Shown: positions 1-8,627 of the stretch, one piece after another
Layout: each line of letters starts with the position of its first letter
Numbering within the stretch: position 1 is the stretch's first letter
Source: Candidatus Accumulibacter iunctus
GTDB lineage: Bacteria; Pseudomonadota; Gammaproteobacteria; Burkholderiales; Rhodocyclaceae
Assembly: GCA_002345025.1 (NCBI GenBank)
Contig: DDUX01000154.1
Coordinates: forward strand, 1-64,000
Direction of reading: 5' to 3'
DNA length: 64,000 nucleotides
Notes under the pieces: model-generated
Seen by the model: only the letters and a program-made list of their open reading frames with translations
Told to the model about the DNA's origin: nothing
Databases searched by the model: none
Made by a program: the position numbers and the translations under genes

Positions 1-555
1 GTCCTGCACCGGCTCGACGTCGCGCACCGCGACATCAAGCCGGCCAACATCCACCTCGGACGTGACGGCCAACTGCGCATCCTCGATCTCGGGGTCTCGC
101 TGAGCCAGTCCGAGGACGAGGCGCCGGCTGGCAGCCCAGGAACCCCCAGCTACCGCGCTCCCGAACTCTTCTCCGGTGAGCAGGCGGGCGCCGCGCACGA
201 TCTCTACGCTGCCGGCGTCACGCTGTACCATCTGCTGACCCGCAGGTACCCCTACGGCGAGATTGAGCCCTTCCAGCATCCGAAGTTCGCTGCGCCACTG
301 CCGCCGACCCGCTATCGCCCGGAGATTCCGGGCTGGCTCGAGAACATCCTGCTGAAGGCCGTCGCCAGGGACCCGGGGCATCGCTTCGAAACTTCGGAGG
401 AGTTCCTGCTGGCCCTCGAACGGGGCGCCAGTCGGCCGCTCGGCCGGCCGCCGGCGACGCCGCTGGCGATGCGCAATCCGCTGCTGACCTGGCGCCTGAC
501 TGCGGCGCTGTCGCTGCTGCTCAATCTGCTCCTGCTGATGCTGCTGACCCGCTGA
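1..555 (+). CDS. Ser/Thr protein kinase, C-terminal part (5' end outside window)
   Basis: The reading frame is open from base 1 and stops at 553-555, giving 184 residues of the C-terminal half of a Hanks-type protein kinase. The catalytic loop HRDIKPANIHL is visible at residues 9-19. It is followed by a DLG triplet in place of the usual DFG magnesium loop, and by GTPSYRAPE, the activation-segment/APE motif. The last 20 or so residues are strongly hydrophobic (LLLNLLLLMLL), so the kinase is probably anchored to the membrane by its C-terminus. In related bacteria such kinases are often fused behind a PP2C phosphatase domain, but that part would lie outside the window. Substrates cannot be inferred. 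Kinase assignment is firm; full architecture is unknown. Confidence 0.85.
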   Translation, partial: VLHRLDVAHRDIKPANIHLGRDGQLRILDLGVSLSQSEDEAPAGSPGTPSYRAPELFSGEQAGAAHDLYAAGVTLYHLLTRRYPYGEIEPFQHPKFAAPLPPTRYRPEIPGWLENILLKAVARDPGHRFETSEEFLLALERGASRPLGRPPATPLAMRNPLLTWRLTAALSLLLNLLLLMLLTR

Positions 556-654
556 CATTGGGCAGCAGGGCGTCGACGGGTTGCGGCTGCACGTCGTCCT
601 CACAGCGGCCGGCAGGCTGCTAGAATTCGTCCTCATCCTTGCGCAGGGGCGATC

Positions 655-1689
655 ATGCAGATCACCATCACCCGTCCTGACGACTGGCATCTCCACCTGC
701 GAGATGGTGCCGCGATGGCCGCCGTGCTGCCGCACTCGGCGCGCCAGTTCGCCCGTGCCATTGTCATGCCCAATCTGCGGCCGCCGGTGACCACCGTCGC
801 CGCTGCCGGCGCGTATCGCGCGCGCATCGTCGCCGCGCTGCCGGCAGGCGTGTCGTTTCAACCGCTGATGACGCTGTACCTCACCGACAGCACGTCGGCG
901 GACGAGATCCGGCGGGCGGCGGGCGGCGGCTTCGTGCATGCGGTCAAGCTCTATCCGGCCGGGGCGACGACGAACTCGGACTCGGGCGTGACGGATATCG
1001 GCAAGTGCGCGGCCGTCCTCGCGGCGATGGAAGAGTGCGGGTTGCCGCTGCTCGTTCACGGCGAGGTAACCGATGCCGCCGTGGACGTCTTCGACCGCGA
1101 GAAGGTGTTCATCGAGCGCGTCCTGCAGCCGCTGCTGCAGCGCCATCCGCGGATCAGGCTCGTCTTCGAGCACATCACCACCAGCGAGGCTGCCGATTTC
1201 GTTCGCCGCTGCGGCGACAACGTCGCGGCAACGATTACCGCGCACCATCTGCTCTACAACCGCAACGCGATCTTCGCCGGTGGCATCCGCCCGCACCATT
1301 ACTGTCTGCCGGTGCTGAAGCGGGAGCAACACCGGCAGGCCTTGCTGCGTGCAGCCACTTCGGGCAGCCCGAAGTTCTTTCTCGGCACCGACTCGGCACC
1401 GCATTCGCAGTCGAGCAAGGAGACGGCTTGCGGTTGTGCGGGCTGCTATACGGCGGCAGCGGCGCTCGAGCTCTACGCCGAGGCCTTCGAGTCGATGGCA
1501 GCCCTCGATCGGCTCGAAGCCTTCGCCAGCTTTCACGGTCCCGACTTCTATCGTCTGCCGCGCAACGCCGGCACGGTGACGCTACGGCAGGAAGAGTGGC
1601 TGTTGCCGGCTGCCTTTGCCTATGCCGACGGCTCGACGCTGGTGCCGCTGCGTGCTGGCGAGCGGCTGCGCTGGCGGTTGCTCGACTGA
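655..1689 (+). CDS. pyrC: Dihydroorotase (class II)
   Basis: 344 residues, the usual length for the E. coli-type class II enzyme, which interconverts carbamoyl-aspartate and dihydroorotate in de novo pyrimidine synthesis. Metal ligands are recognisable at family positions: H12 and H14 in DDWHLHLRDG, the carboxylated lysine K98 in HAVKLYPAG, H135 in LLVHGEV, a histidine in VFEHITT and the catalytic aspartate in FLGTDSAPH. The ATG at 655 is preceded by a purine-rich AGGGG. A TAGAAT at 621-626 could be a -10 box, but no good -35 accompanies it. The stop overlaps the longest possible start of the next gene, so the two are probably co-transcribed. Confidence 0.97.
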   Translation: MQITITRPDDWHLHLRDGAAMAAVLPHSARQFARAIVMPNLRPPVTTVAAAGAYRARIVAALPAGVSFQPLMTLYLTDSTSADEIRRAAGGGFVHAVKLYPAGATTNSDSGVTDIGKCAAVLAAMEECGLPLLVHGEVTDAAVDVFDREKVFIERVLQPLLQRHPRIRLVFEHITTSEAADFVRRCGDNVAATITAHHLLYNRNAIFAGGIRPHHYCLPVLKREQHRQALLRAATSGSPKFFLGTDSAPHSQSSKETACGCAGCYTAAAALELYAEAFESMAALDRLEAFASFHGPDFYRLPRNAGTVTLRQEEWLLPAAFAYADGSTLVPLRAGERLRWRLLD

Positions 1690-1730
1690 TGGCAGCAGCT
1701 CCCTGGCGGGTTCTTCGAAGGAGATTGCCT

Positions 1731-2180
1731 GTGTCGTCGGGCAGACTGCTCCTGTCGCTGTTGCCCCTGCTGGTCGCCTGTTCGGATCAGCGTGCGGCTT
1801 TCGAAATCGACGGATCGCGACAGCACGCGCTGACGCTGATCCGTGTGCAGACCCTGCCCTGGGACAGGACTGCCAGGTACTCGATCGTCGCCGCGCGCAT
1901 GCCGGACTGCCAGCGGCGGCACGAGATCGGTGCCGGCGGCGCCGACAGCCGGGTCGAGGTCTTCGCGCCCGGCAACGACGCCTGGATTCTCCGGCAGGGC
2001 AAGCGCATGTACGTCGTCGAGACCCGTACCTGCGAGGGCTTCGCGCGGCTTGAAGGGGAGCCGGAAGATGGCCTGGGCGCGCTGCAGGGAAGCTTCCAGT
2101 TGCGCAACGGCACGCTCGCCTGGGTCGGCGAGCCGGCGGGCGCGCCGCCCGCTACGGCTGGCGCGACTGTCGGCCAGTGA
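1731..2180 (+). CDS. Small predicted lipoprotein, hypothetical
   Basis: I choose the GTG at 1731 because GAAGGAG lies 7 nt upstream (1717-1723) and the product then begins with a clean lipoprotein signal: a short basic start, a leucine-rich core and LLVAC as lipobox (Cys about residue 19). The mature part of about 130 residues would be held in an outer or inner membrane leaflet. An in-frame ATG at 1689, overlapping the pyrC stop, would add 14 residues in front of the signal and is less likely. The mature domain has several cysteines and aromatic residues but no motif I recognise. Its end overlaps the following gene by 4 bp (GTGA), suggesting an operon with pyrC and the DUF3025 gene. Confidence 0.7.
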   Translation: MSSGRLLLSLLPLLVACSDQRAAFEIDGSRQHALTLIRVQTLPWDRTARYSIVAARMPDCQRRHEIGAGGADSRVEVFAPGNDAWILRQGKRMYVVETRTCEGFARLEGEPEDGLGALQGSFQLRNGTLAWVGEPAGAPPATAGATVGQ

Positions 2181-2959
2181 AGCGGGCAGGGCCGTCGTCG
2201 GCGGGTGGCCTGTTCGCGCCGCTGCTGCCGCTTTTCGATCTGCTACCGCTGGCGCCCGACCTCCCGGCGCTGGCTGTCCTGGGCGCGGCACGCGAGCTGC
2301 GCAACGCTGCCGGGCGGCGAATCACTTTCGTGCCGCCGCCTGCCGATGACCTCGACTACGAGACGCGCATCTGGCTGACCGGCGAGGTCGCCACCCGCCC
2401 GGACAACTGGCACGACTTCTTCAACGCACTGGTCTGGTTTGCCTTTCCGCTGACCAAGGCGGTACTCAACGCGCGCCATGCCGAACTGCGGCGGCAGCAG
2501 TCCACCCTTCGCTGCCGCGAGCGCGACACCTTGACGCATTTTGACGAATGCGGCGTCGCCGTCATCGCCGGCAATCCGGAGCTGCTCGATCTCGTGCGCG
2601 GTTTTCACTGGCGAAGTCTCTTCTGGGAACGGCGGAGCGAACTGTCGCACGGCCTGCGCTGCCTGGTCTTCGGCCACGCGACCTACGAGCAGTTGCGGCG
2701 ACCATTTCGTGGCCTGACGGCCAAGGCTGTCCTCTACCAGGTGAGTCCGGACTGGCTCGACCAGCCGTTGGCGGCGCAGGTCGCCGATGTTGACCGCCGA
2801 CTGGCAGCCGGGTTCGCTGGCCGCCAGTACCTGACGCCGCGCGTCTGGCAGCCGCTGCCGCTGCTCGGGCTGCCGGGTGTCACGCCGGAGAACGAAAGCG
2901 CCGATTATTATGATGACCAGTGGCAGTTCCGGCCCGGCCGCAGCCGCTGCCCGGTATAA
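2177..2959 (+). CDS. DUF3025 family protein
   Basis: 260 residues matching the DUF3025 pattern: YETRIWLTGEV, then TRPDNWHDFFNALVW and FPLTKAVLNARHA in the first half, and ERDTLTHFDECGV further on. The family is common in betaproteobacteria and gammaproteobacteria and has no established function; no signal peptide or membrane helix is apparent. The GTG start overlaps the previous stop (GTGA at 2177-2180). The TAA stop (2957-2959) lies inside the -10 box of the RNase P RNA gene, so transcription of the two genes is physically interlocked. Confidence 0.8.
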   Translation: MKRAGPSSAGGLFAPLLPLFDLLPLAPDLPALAVLGAARELRNAAGRRITFVPPPADDLDYETRIWLTGEVATRPDNWHDFFNALVWFAFPLTKAVLNARHAELRRQQSTLRCRERDTLTHFDECGVAVIAGNPELLDLVRGFHWRSLFWERRSELSHGLRCLVFGHATYEQLRRPFRGLTAKAVLYQVSPDWLDQPLAAQVADVDRRLAAGFAGRQYLTPRVWQPLPLLGLPGVTPENESADYYDDQWQFRPGRSRCPV

Positions 2960-2960
2960 T
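2955..2960 (+). promoter_or_regulatory. Consensus -10 box of the RNase P RNA gene
   Basis: TATAAT sits 6 nt before the deduced 5' end of the RNA at 2967. No convincing -35 is found 16-18 nt upstream; the region is very GC-rich. The box overlaps the stop codon of the DUF3025 gene. Confidence 0.6.
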
Positions 2961-2966
2961 CAGCGC

Positions 2967-3333
2967 GGGAAGTCGGTCAGGCAGCCGCTGGGCAAGAGGT
3001 GCAAACCTGGCGCCGAGAGGAAAGTCCGGGCTCCACAGAGCACGATGCCGGTTAACGACCGGGCACCGCAAGGTGACGGAAAGTGCAACAGAAAACAAAC
3101 CGCCGATGTCCCGGCTCAGGCTGGGGCAGGTAAGGGTGAAACGGTGAGGTAAGAGCTCACCGCGGACGTGGTAACACGGACGGCACGGCAAACCCCATCC
3201 GGAGCAAGGCCAAATAGGGAAGCATATGGCGTGGCTCGCGCTGCTTCCGGGTAGGCTGCTTGAGCGTGCTGGTGACAGTACGCCTAGATGAATGGCTGTC
3301 CACGACAGAACCCGGCTTATCGACCGGCTTCCC
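2967..3333 (+). ncRNA. rnpB: RNase P RNA (bacterial type A)
   Basis: The ends pair as the P1 helix: 12 nt beginning GGGAAGTCGGTC at 2967-2978 against GACCGGCTTCCC at 3322-3333, with one G.U wobble. Conserved core segments appear in order: GAGGAAAGTCCGGGCTCC (about 3014-3031), the AGGGTGAAACGGTG region, GTAAGAGCTCACCGC, and near the 3' end ACAGAACCCGGCTTAT, the hallmark of the universally conserved P4/J region. Length of about 367 nt is normal for the ribozyme that trims the 5' leaders of tRNA precursors. Placement directly before mraZ occurs in several betaproteobacteria. Confidence 0.97.
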
Positions 3334-3475
3334 ATCCCCCCTTCACGATGATGGTCCGCGATCGCTGACCGTCAGCCGCTGCTTCCCCTTCTCGTAGTCG
3401 ATTCCGGTCGTGCCGGGCGCGCGTCGCGTGCTCTTTTCGCGCGTCGGCTGCGAGCGCACAGGCGAGTTCTTCACA

Positions 3476-3561
3476 AAGCACTTTAACTACGAAGCTTTGA
3501 GTATTGTTTTATCGGCAAGATTGATTTTGAAGTGAATTTCAGGAGTCGCCGATAAGTGCTT
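3476..3561 (+). repeat. Split inverted repeat in the rnpB-mraZ intergenic region
   Basis: The 361-bp gap 3334-3694 is AT-richer than its neighbours. It contains a right arm GCCGATAAGTGCTT (3548-3561). Its complement is present on the left in two separated blocks: AAGCACTT at 3476-3483 and TTATCGGC at 3509-3516. This could form a bulged hairpin or be a regulatory site for the dcw cluster. No gene is visible here. Confidence 0.4.
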
Positions 3562-3591
3562 GTCGTCATTGAGAAAAGTGGCGCATGACCC

Positions 3592-3620
3592 TTGCTTTGA
3601 AAGAATCTTTGGCTTAAAGT
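3592..3620 (+). promoter_or_regulatory. Putative promoter of the dcw cluster (Pmra)
   Basis: TTGCTT at 3592-3597, a 17-nt spacer, and TAAAGT at 3615-3620. Both hexamers deviate from consensus. The placement immediately before and overlapping the MraZ boxes fits the known arrangement in which MraZ represses its own promoter. Confidence 0.45.
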
Positions 3621-3643
3621 GGGGGCAAGTGGTACAAAGTGGG
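3617..3643 (+). promoter_or_regulatory. Three MraZ boxes at 10-bp spacing
   Basis: AAGTGGG (3617-3623), AAGTGGT (3627-3633) and AAGTGGG (3637-3643) repeat with an exact 10-bp period. MraZ family proteins are known to bind tandem GTGG-type direct repeats upstream of their own gene, so these are very probably the autoregulatory sites. Confidence 0.8.
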
Positions 3644-3694
3644 AAGTTTGCCGCCTCGGCGGCCTGCAGGCAAGGCAGAGGAAGATCTGGGTTG

Positions 3695-4141
3695 ATGTTT
3701 CAGGGTGCGGCTGCGTTGAATCTTGATGCAAAAGGGAGGCTTGCCATTCCGGCGCGCTACCGGGATGCGCTCGCGTCTGCCGCCAATGGTCGCCTCGTCC
3801 TGACGGCGCATCCCCACCGCTGTCTTCTGCTGTATCCCGAGCCGGCCTGGGAGCCGATTCGCGACAAGGTGCTGGCGGCTTCGAGCTTCAATCCGCAGGC
3901 TGCCGCGATCAAGCGGCTGCTGGTCGGTAACGCCCGCGAAGAGGAAATGGATGCCGCTGGCCGGCTGCTGGTGGCTTCCGAGTTGCGCCAGTTCGCCCAG
4001 CTCGACAAGCAGGTCTGGCTCGTCGGTCAGGGCAGCCATTTCGAGATCTGGTCCGATGCCGGCTGGCAGCAGCAGCAGGAGGCCGTCTTCGCGTTGGGTG
4101 AGCAGTTTCTGCCTCCTGGTCTGGAAGACCTGGCGCTGTGA
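3695..4141 (+). CDS. mraZ: Transcriptional regulator MraZ
   Basis: 148 residues from the ATG at 3695 (MFQGAAALNLDAKGRLAIP), the family's normal length. A longer frame upstream runs through the promoter and boxes, so it is not used. Both AbrB-like halves are visible: the first with DAKGRLAIPARYR, the second with EEMDAAGRLLVASELRQFA, the repeated DxxGR pattern characteristic of MraZ. It is the first gene of the dcw cluster and, in the bacteria studied, represses that cluster by binding repeats such as those at 3617-3643. Its end overlaps rsmH by 4 bp. Confidence 0.97.
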   Translation: MFQGAAALNLDAKGRLAIPARYRDALASAANGRLVLTAHPHRCLLLYPEPAWEPIRDKVLAASSFNPQAAAIKRLLVGNAREEEMDAAGRLLVASELRQFAQLDKQVWLVGQGSHFEIWSDAGWQQQQEAVFALGEQFLPPGLEDLAL

Positions 4142-5088
4142 GCGCATCGCTGCAGCATCAGACCGTCCTTTTGCGGGAGGCGGTCGAGGCGCTGAAAATC
4201 GAGTCCGCAGGCAGGTACATCGACGGCACCTTCGGTCGTGGCGGGCACTCGCTGGCGATCCTCGAACGGCTCGGGCCGGAGGGCCGCCTGCTGGCGATCG
4301 ATCGCGATCCGCAGGCCGTGGCTGCCGCGTCGGCGATCGGCGACCGGCGCCTGCTGGTCCGCCACCGGCGCTTCGGTGATCTGCGCGATGCCCTGCGGGA
4401 GGCTGGATTTGCCGTCGGCGACGGCGTCGATGGCGTTCTGCTCGACATCGGTGTGTCATCGCCGCAGCTCGACCAGGGGGAGCGGGGATTCAGTTTCCGC
4501 CATGACGCGCCGCTCGACATGCGCATGGACACGACACAGGGGGAGACGGCGGCACAGTGGCTCCTGCGGGCCAGCGTGCAGGAGATCACGGAGGTAATCA
4601 GGAACTATGGTGAAGAACGGTTTGCTTTCCAGATTGCAAAGAAGATTGTGGTTGCTCGGGGAGAGCGGCCGCTTGCAACCACGGGGGAGCTCGCCGCGCT
4701 TGTACGCGCGACCGTGCGCACCCGTGAGCCCGGCCAGGATGCGGCGACGCGTACCTTTCAAGCTCTACGGATTCATATCAATCAAGAACTCGAGCAGCTC
4801 GCGCTAGTCTTGCCGCAAGCGATGGCTGTCCTCAAGACCGGCGGGCGTCTGGTGGTGATCAGCTTTCACTCGCTCGAGGACCGCATCGTCAAGCGCTTCA
4901 TGCGTTCGCAGGCGACACCGGACGCGGCGCCGAAGAGGTTGCCGCTGCGCGCTGCCGAGCTGCCACAGCCGACGCTGCGGCTGCTCGGCAAGCCGGTTCG
5001 GGCGGGCGCGGCGGAGGTGGCGGGCAATCCGCGAGCGCGCAGCGCCGTCATGCGGGTAGCGGAAAAGCTTGCCCTGAAGGCTGCCTGA
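4138..5088 (+). CDS. rsmH: 16S rRNA (cytosine(1402)-N4)-methyltransferase
   Basis: 316 residues, GTG start overlapping the mraZ stop (GTGA). It uses S-adenosylmethionine to methylate C1402 of 16S rRNA in the decoding centre. Visible signatures are YIDGTFGRGGHS (SAM-binding loop, about residues 22-33), LLAIDRDPQAV, LLDIGVSSPQLD and RGFSFRHDAPLDMRMD, typical for RsmH/MraW, plus FHSLEDRIVKRFM near the C-terminus. It is conserved as the second gene of the dcw cluster, just ahead of ftsL. Confidence 0.97.
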   Translation: MSASLQHQTVLLREAVEALKIESAGRYIDGTFGRGGHSLAILERLGPEGRLLAIDRDPQAVAAASAIGDRRLLVRHRRFGDLRDALREAGFAVGDGVDGVLLDIGVSSPQLDQGERGFSFRHDAPLDMRMDTTQGETAAQWLLRASVQEITEVIRNYGEERFAFQIAKKIVVARGERPLATTGELAALVRATVRTREPGQDAATRTFQALRIHINQELEQLALVLPQAMAVLKTGGRLVVISFHSLEDRIVKRFMRSQATPDAAPKRLPLRAAELPQPTLRLLGKPVRAGAAEVAGNPRARSAVMRVAEKLALKAA

Positions 5089-5089
5089 G

Positions 5090-5368
5090 ATGGTTCGTCT
5101 GAACGTCGTCCTGTTGCTCATCCTGGTGCTCTGCAGCCTTGGCGTGGTCACGTCGCAGCACAAGGCGCGCAAGATCTTTCAGGCGCTCGAAGCCGAGCAG
5201 GAGCACGCGCGGCAGCTCGAGGTCGAGCACGGCCAGCTGCAGCTGGAGCTTTCGACCTGGGGTGCGGCGCCGCGGATCGAGAAGATTGCGCGTGAGAAAC
5301 TCAAGATGGGCACACCCGAGTCGCCGCGGGTGATCACTGCGACGTCGACCGGAGGAACCGCCAGATGA
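5090..5368 (+). CDS. ftsL: Cell division protein FtsL
   Basis: 92 residues: a short cytoplasmic start, one membrane helix at about residues 5-20 (VVLLLILVLCSLGVV), then a periplasmic coiled-coil segment rich in E, Q and L (about 30-60) ending with the RIEKIAREKLKM motif of FtsL. It forms the FtsQ-FtsB-FtsL complex that recruits and activates FtsW-FtsI. It begins 1 nt after rsmH and overlaps ftsI by 4 bp. Sequence conservation is low in this family, so the call rests on length, topology and position. Confidence 0.93.
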   Translation: MVRLNVVLLLILVLCSLGVVTSQHKARKIFQALEAEQEHARQLEVEHGQLQLELSTWGAAPRIEKIAREKLKMGTPESPRVITATSTGGTAR

Positions 5369-7122
5369 TGCGTTTCAAGGGCAAGGTGGCGCACAGGTTC
5401 GCCGAGAATCCGCTGCTGCAGATGCGTTTGCCAACTTGGCGTTCACGCCTTCTCGGCCTGCTGATCCTCGGCTCCTTTGTCGTGTTGATCGGACGGGCGT
5501 TCTATCTCCAGGTTCTCAACAACGATTTCCTGCAGGAAAAGGGTGAGTCCCGCTATCGGCGGGACATCGAGATCAGTGCCTCGCGCGGACGCATCGCCGA
5601 CCGGCACGGCGACGTTCTGGCCATTTCAACACCGATGAAGTCGATCTGGGCGGTTCCACAAGTCGCCCGCCTGACTCCGGAGCAAACCGTCCAGCTGGCG
5701 ACGGTTCTCGAGATGGACCCGCGGCAACTGGCACAGAGGCTCGACACGGAGAAGACCTTCGTTTTCCTGCGGCGGCAGATTCCGCCGGCAGTGGCCGAAC
5801 GTGTGGCGGCGCTCAAGCTGCCCGGGATCGGTCAGGACAAGGAGTACCGCCGCTTCTATCCGACCGGCGAGATGACGGCGCACATGGTCGGCTTCACCGG
5901 CGTTGACGACAAGGGTCTCGAGGGTGTGGAACTCGCGTTTCATGGCCAGCTTCTCGGTCAGCCTGGAAGCCGCAGCGTCATCAAGGATCGCCGCGGTCAG
6001 ATCGTCGAGGACGTCGGTTCCATCAAGCTGCCGCAAGACGGCAAGGAAGTTCGTCTGGCGCTCGATTCGAAGATTCAGTATCTGGCCTACAGCCACCTGA
6101 AGCAGGCGATCAGCGACCACAAGGCGGCGGCAGGTGGCGTCGTTGTGCTCGATGTCCGCACCGGCGAGATCCTGGCTCTGGCCAACTTGCCGACCTACAA
6201 CCCGAACAACCGCGATGGTCTGTCCGGCGCCCAGTTGCGCAATCGAGCGGTAACCGACACCTTTGAGCCGGGTTCGACGCTCAAGCCCTTCACCATTGCC
6301 CTCGGGCTGGAGAGTGGCAAGGTCCGCTTCGACACGATCATCAACTGCGCGCCGGGTCGGCTGACGATCGGCAACCGGACGATTGCCGATGCCCATCCGC
6401 ACGGTGCGCTGACGGTCGCGGAGGTGATCCAGAAATCGTCAAACGTCGGGTCTGCCAAGATTGCCGCCATGCTGCCCTCGCAGAAAATGTGGGAGATGTT
6501 CGACGATGTCGGCTTTGGTCAGGTGCCGCGCCTGGGCTTCCCTGGTGAAGTGACTGGTCGGGTGCGCCCATGGAAGAGCTGGAAACCAATCGAACAGGCG
6601 ACGATGGCTTACGGCCATGGCATTTCGGTATCGCTGATCCAGTTGGCGCGTGCCTATTCCGTCTTTGCCCGCGACGGCGACCTGGTGCCGCTGTCGCTGA
6701 CCCGGGTTGAGTCGTCGATGCCGCACGGCGCCACCGTCTTCAGTCCGCAGACCGCACATGCCGTACGGGTGATGCTTGAAATGGCTGTCCAGCCGGGCGG
6801 CACGGCTCCCAAGGCACAGATTCCCGGTTACCGTGTGGCCGGCAAGACGGGCACGGCGCACAAGCTCGAAGGCGGTCGTTACGCCAACAAGTATGTCTCG
6901 TCCTTTGTCGGCTTTGCCCCGGTCTCGGACCCCCGCCTGATCATCGCCGTGATGATCGACGAACCGCGTGCCGGCCAGCACTATGGTGGTGCGGTTGCGG
7001 GGCCGGTGTTTGCCGCCGTGATGGCCGGTTCGCTGCGGACTCTCGGCATCGCGCCCGACGCACCACTGGTAGTCGCGCAGACGCCGAAAAGCACGGCGCC
7101 GACCGTAAAGGCGAGGCTGTGA
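5365..7122 (+). CDS. ftsI: Peptidoglycan D,D-transpeptidase FtsI (PBP3)
   Basis: 585 residues: an N-terminal membrane helix (about 30-50, LLGLLILGSFVVLIG), the PBP dimerisation/pedestal domain, and a class B penicillin-binding transpeptidase domain. The three catalytic motifs are in place: S304-T-L-K307 (nucleophile serine), S358-S-N360 and K494-T-G-T. It cross-links septal peptidoglycan together with FtsW. It overlaps ftsL (ATGA) and murE (GTGA). The C-terminus is short after the last motif, as usual for divisome PBP3. Confidence 0.97.
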   Translation: MMRFKGKVAHRFAENPLLQMRLPTWRSRLLGLLILGSFVVLIGRAFYLQVLNNDFLQEKGESRYRRDIEISASRGRIADRHGDVLAISTPMKSIWAVPQVARLTPEQTVQLATVLEMDPRQLAQRLDTEKTFVFLRRQIPPAVAERVAALKLPGIGQDKEYRRFYPTGEMTAHMVGFTGVDDKGLEGVELAFHGQLLGQPGSRSVIKDRRGQIVEDVGSIKLPQDGKEVRLALDSKIQYLAYSHLKQAISDHKAAAGGVVVLDVRTGEILALANLPTYNPNNRDGLSGAQLRNRAVTDTFEPGSTLKPFTIALGLESGKVRFDTIINCAPGRLTIGNRTIADAHPHGALTVAEVIQKSSNVGSAKIAAMLPSQKMWEMFDDVGFGQVPRLGFPGEVTGRVRPWKSWKPIEQATMAYGHGISVSLIQLARAYSVFARDGDLVPLSLTRVESSMPHGATVFSPQTAHAVRVMLEMAVQPGGTAPKAQIPGYRVAGKTGTAHKLEGGRYANKYVSSFVGFAPVSDPRLIIAVMIDEPRAGQHYGGAVAGPVFAAVMAGSLRTLGIAPDAPLVVAQTPKSTAPTVKARL

Positions 7123-8627
7123 GCGCACAGGGCACGCTGATGCGCCGCGACGCGACCAGTGACGTTCTGGCGCAACTCGGCGCACTCGGCGTCCTGCCGA
7201 GCGGTGTCAGCGACGATAGCCGCCAGGTCGTTCCCGGTGACCTCTTTCTGGCCTATCCGGGTGATCTTGCCGATGGCCGCCACTACATCGCCGAGGCGAT
7301 TGCCAATGGCGCTGCTGCCGTTCTCTGGGAGGCGGGCGCCGCCGGATCGGCCACCTTCGCCTGGCGCAGCGAGTGGCAGATCGCCAATCTGCCGGTCAGC
7401 GGCCTTCGCCAGTTGTGCGGCCCGCTGGCCCACGCCGTCTGCGGGCGCCCGAGCGAGCGTCTGTCGCTGGTGGCTGTCACCGGCACCAACGGCAAGACCA
7501 GCGTCACGCAGTGGATCGGCATGAGCCACCCCCGGACATGCGCGATCATTGGCACGCTGGGCGCCGGTTTGCCGGGCCAGTTGGTCGAAACCGGCTTCAC
7601 GACGCCCGAGGCGACGACGCTGACGCGCTACCTCGCGGCGTTTGCCAGCGGCGAAGCCCAGGCATGTGCGCTTGAGGCGAGTTCGATCGGCCTCGCCGAA
7701 GGGCGTCTCGACGGAGCCCGGATTGACGTCGCGGTGTTCACCAATCTGACTCGCGATCACCTTGATTACCACCGGAATATGTCGGAATACGCACAGGCCA
7801 AGGCGAAGCTGTTCACCTGGCCGCGGCTGCGCCTGGCGGTATGCAACCTCGACGACCCCTTCGGGCGCGAGCTGGTGCACCTGACGACGGCCAGCAAGAT
7901 CGTTGCCTATACGCAGGAGGGGCGCGGCGCCGACCGGCAGGGAACGATCAGCGCCGAGGACGTCGAGGAAACGATCGGCGGCCTGCGCTTCCGGCTGTGT
8001 GCGCCGTGTGGACGGGCGCTGGTCGAGACCGCGCTGCTCGGTCGCTACAACGTCGCCAATCTGCTGGCCGTTGCCGCCGTTCTGATTGACGCCGGCCTGA
8101 CGCCGCAGGCGGTCGCTGAACGCTTCGCCGGCTTGCAGCCGCCGCCCGGACGCCTGGAAAGGGTCGGTGGCAACGAGCAGCCGCTGGTGGTGGTCGACTA
8201 TGCCCATACCCCGGACGCCCTGGAGAACGCGCTGCGCGCTCTGCGGCCAGTGGCCGACGCGCGCGGTGCCGGGCTGACGGCCGTCTTCGGCTGCGGTGGC
8301 GATCGCGATCCCGGCAAGCGCCCGCTGATGGGTGAGGTCGCCAGCCGCTGTGCCAATCGCGTCGTCCTTACCAGCGACAATCCGCGCGGCGAGAATCCGC
8401 AGGCGATTGTCGACGCGATTCACGTCGCCGCTCCGGCTGCCGAGGTCATCGTCGATCGTGCCGAGGCGATTCGCCGCACGATTCTCGCGGCGCACCCGGC
8501 CGAGGTCGTGCTGATCGCCGGCAAGGGGCACGAGCCATACCAGGAGATCGGCGCCGTGCGGCGGCCATTTTCCGATGTCGCGCAGGCGCGCGCGGCGCTG
8601 CTCGCCCGCCAGGAGATGGCTCGATGA
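7119..8627 (+). CDS. murE: UDP-MurNAc-L-Ala-D-Glu:meso-diaminopimelate ligase
   Basis: 502 residues with a GTG start overlapping ftsI. It adds meso-diaminopimelate to the peptidoglycan precursor in the cytoplasm. The ATP-binding loop GTNGKTS (K126), the Mur-ligase histidine segment NLTRDHLDYH and the DAP-recognition motif SDNPRGENP, which marks DAP- rather than Lys-adding enzymes, are all visible, as is VVDYAHTPDAL at the start of the C-terminal domain. It overlaps murF by 4 bp. Confidence 0.97.
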   Translation: MSAQGTLMRRDATSDVLAQLGALGVLPSGVSDDSRQVVPGDLFLAYPGDLADGRHYIAEAIANGAAAVLWEAGAAGSATFAWRSEWQIANLPVSGLRQLCGPLAHAVCGRPSERLSLVAVTGTNGKTSVTQWIGMSHPRTCAIIGTLGAGLPGQLVETGFTTPEATTLTRYLAAFASGEAQACALEASSIGLAEGRLDGARIDVAVFTNLTRDHLDYHRNMSEYAQAKAKLFTWPRLRLAVCNLDDPFGRELVHLTTASKIVAYTQEGRGADRQGTISAEDVEETIGGLRFRLCAPCGRALVETALLGRYNVANLLAVAAVLIDAGLTPQAVAERFAGLQPPPGRLERVGGNEQPLVVVDYAHTPDALENALRALRPVADARGAGLTAVFGCGGDRDPGKRPLMGEVASRCANRVVLTSDNPRGENPQAIVDAIHVAAPAAEVIVDRAEAIRRTILAAHPAEVVLIAGKGHEPYQEIGAVRRPFSDVAQARAALLARQEMAR

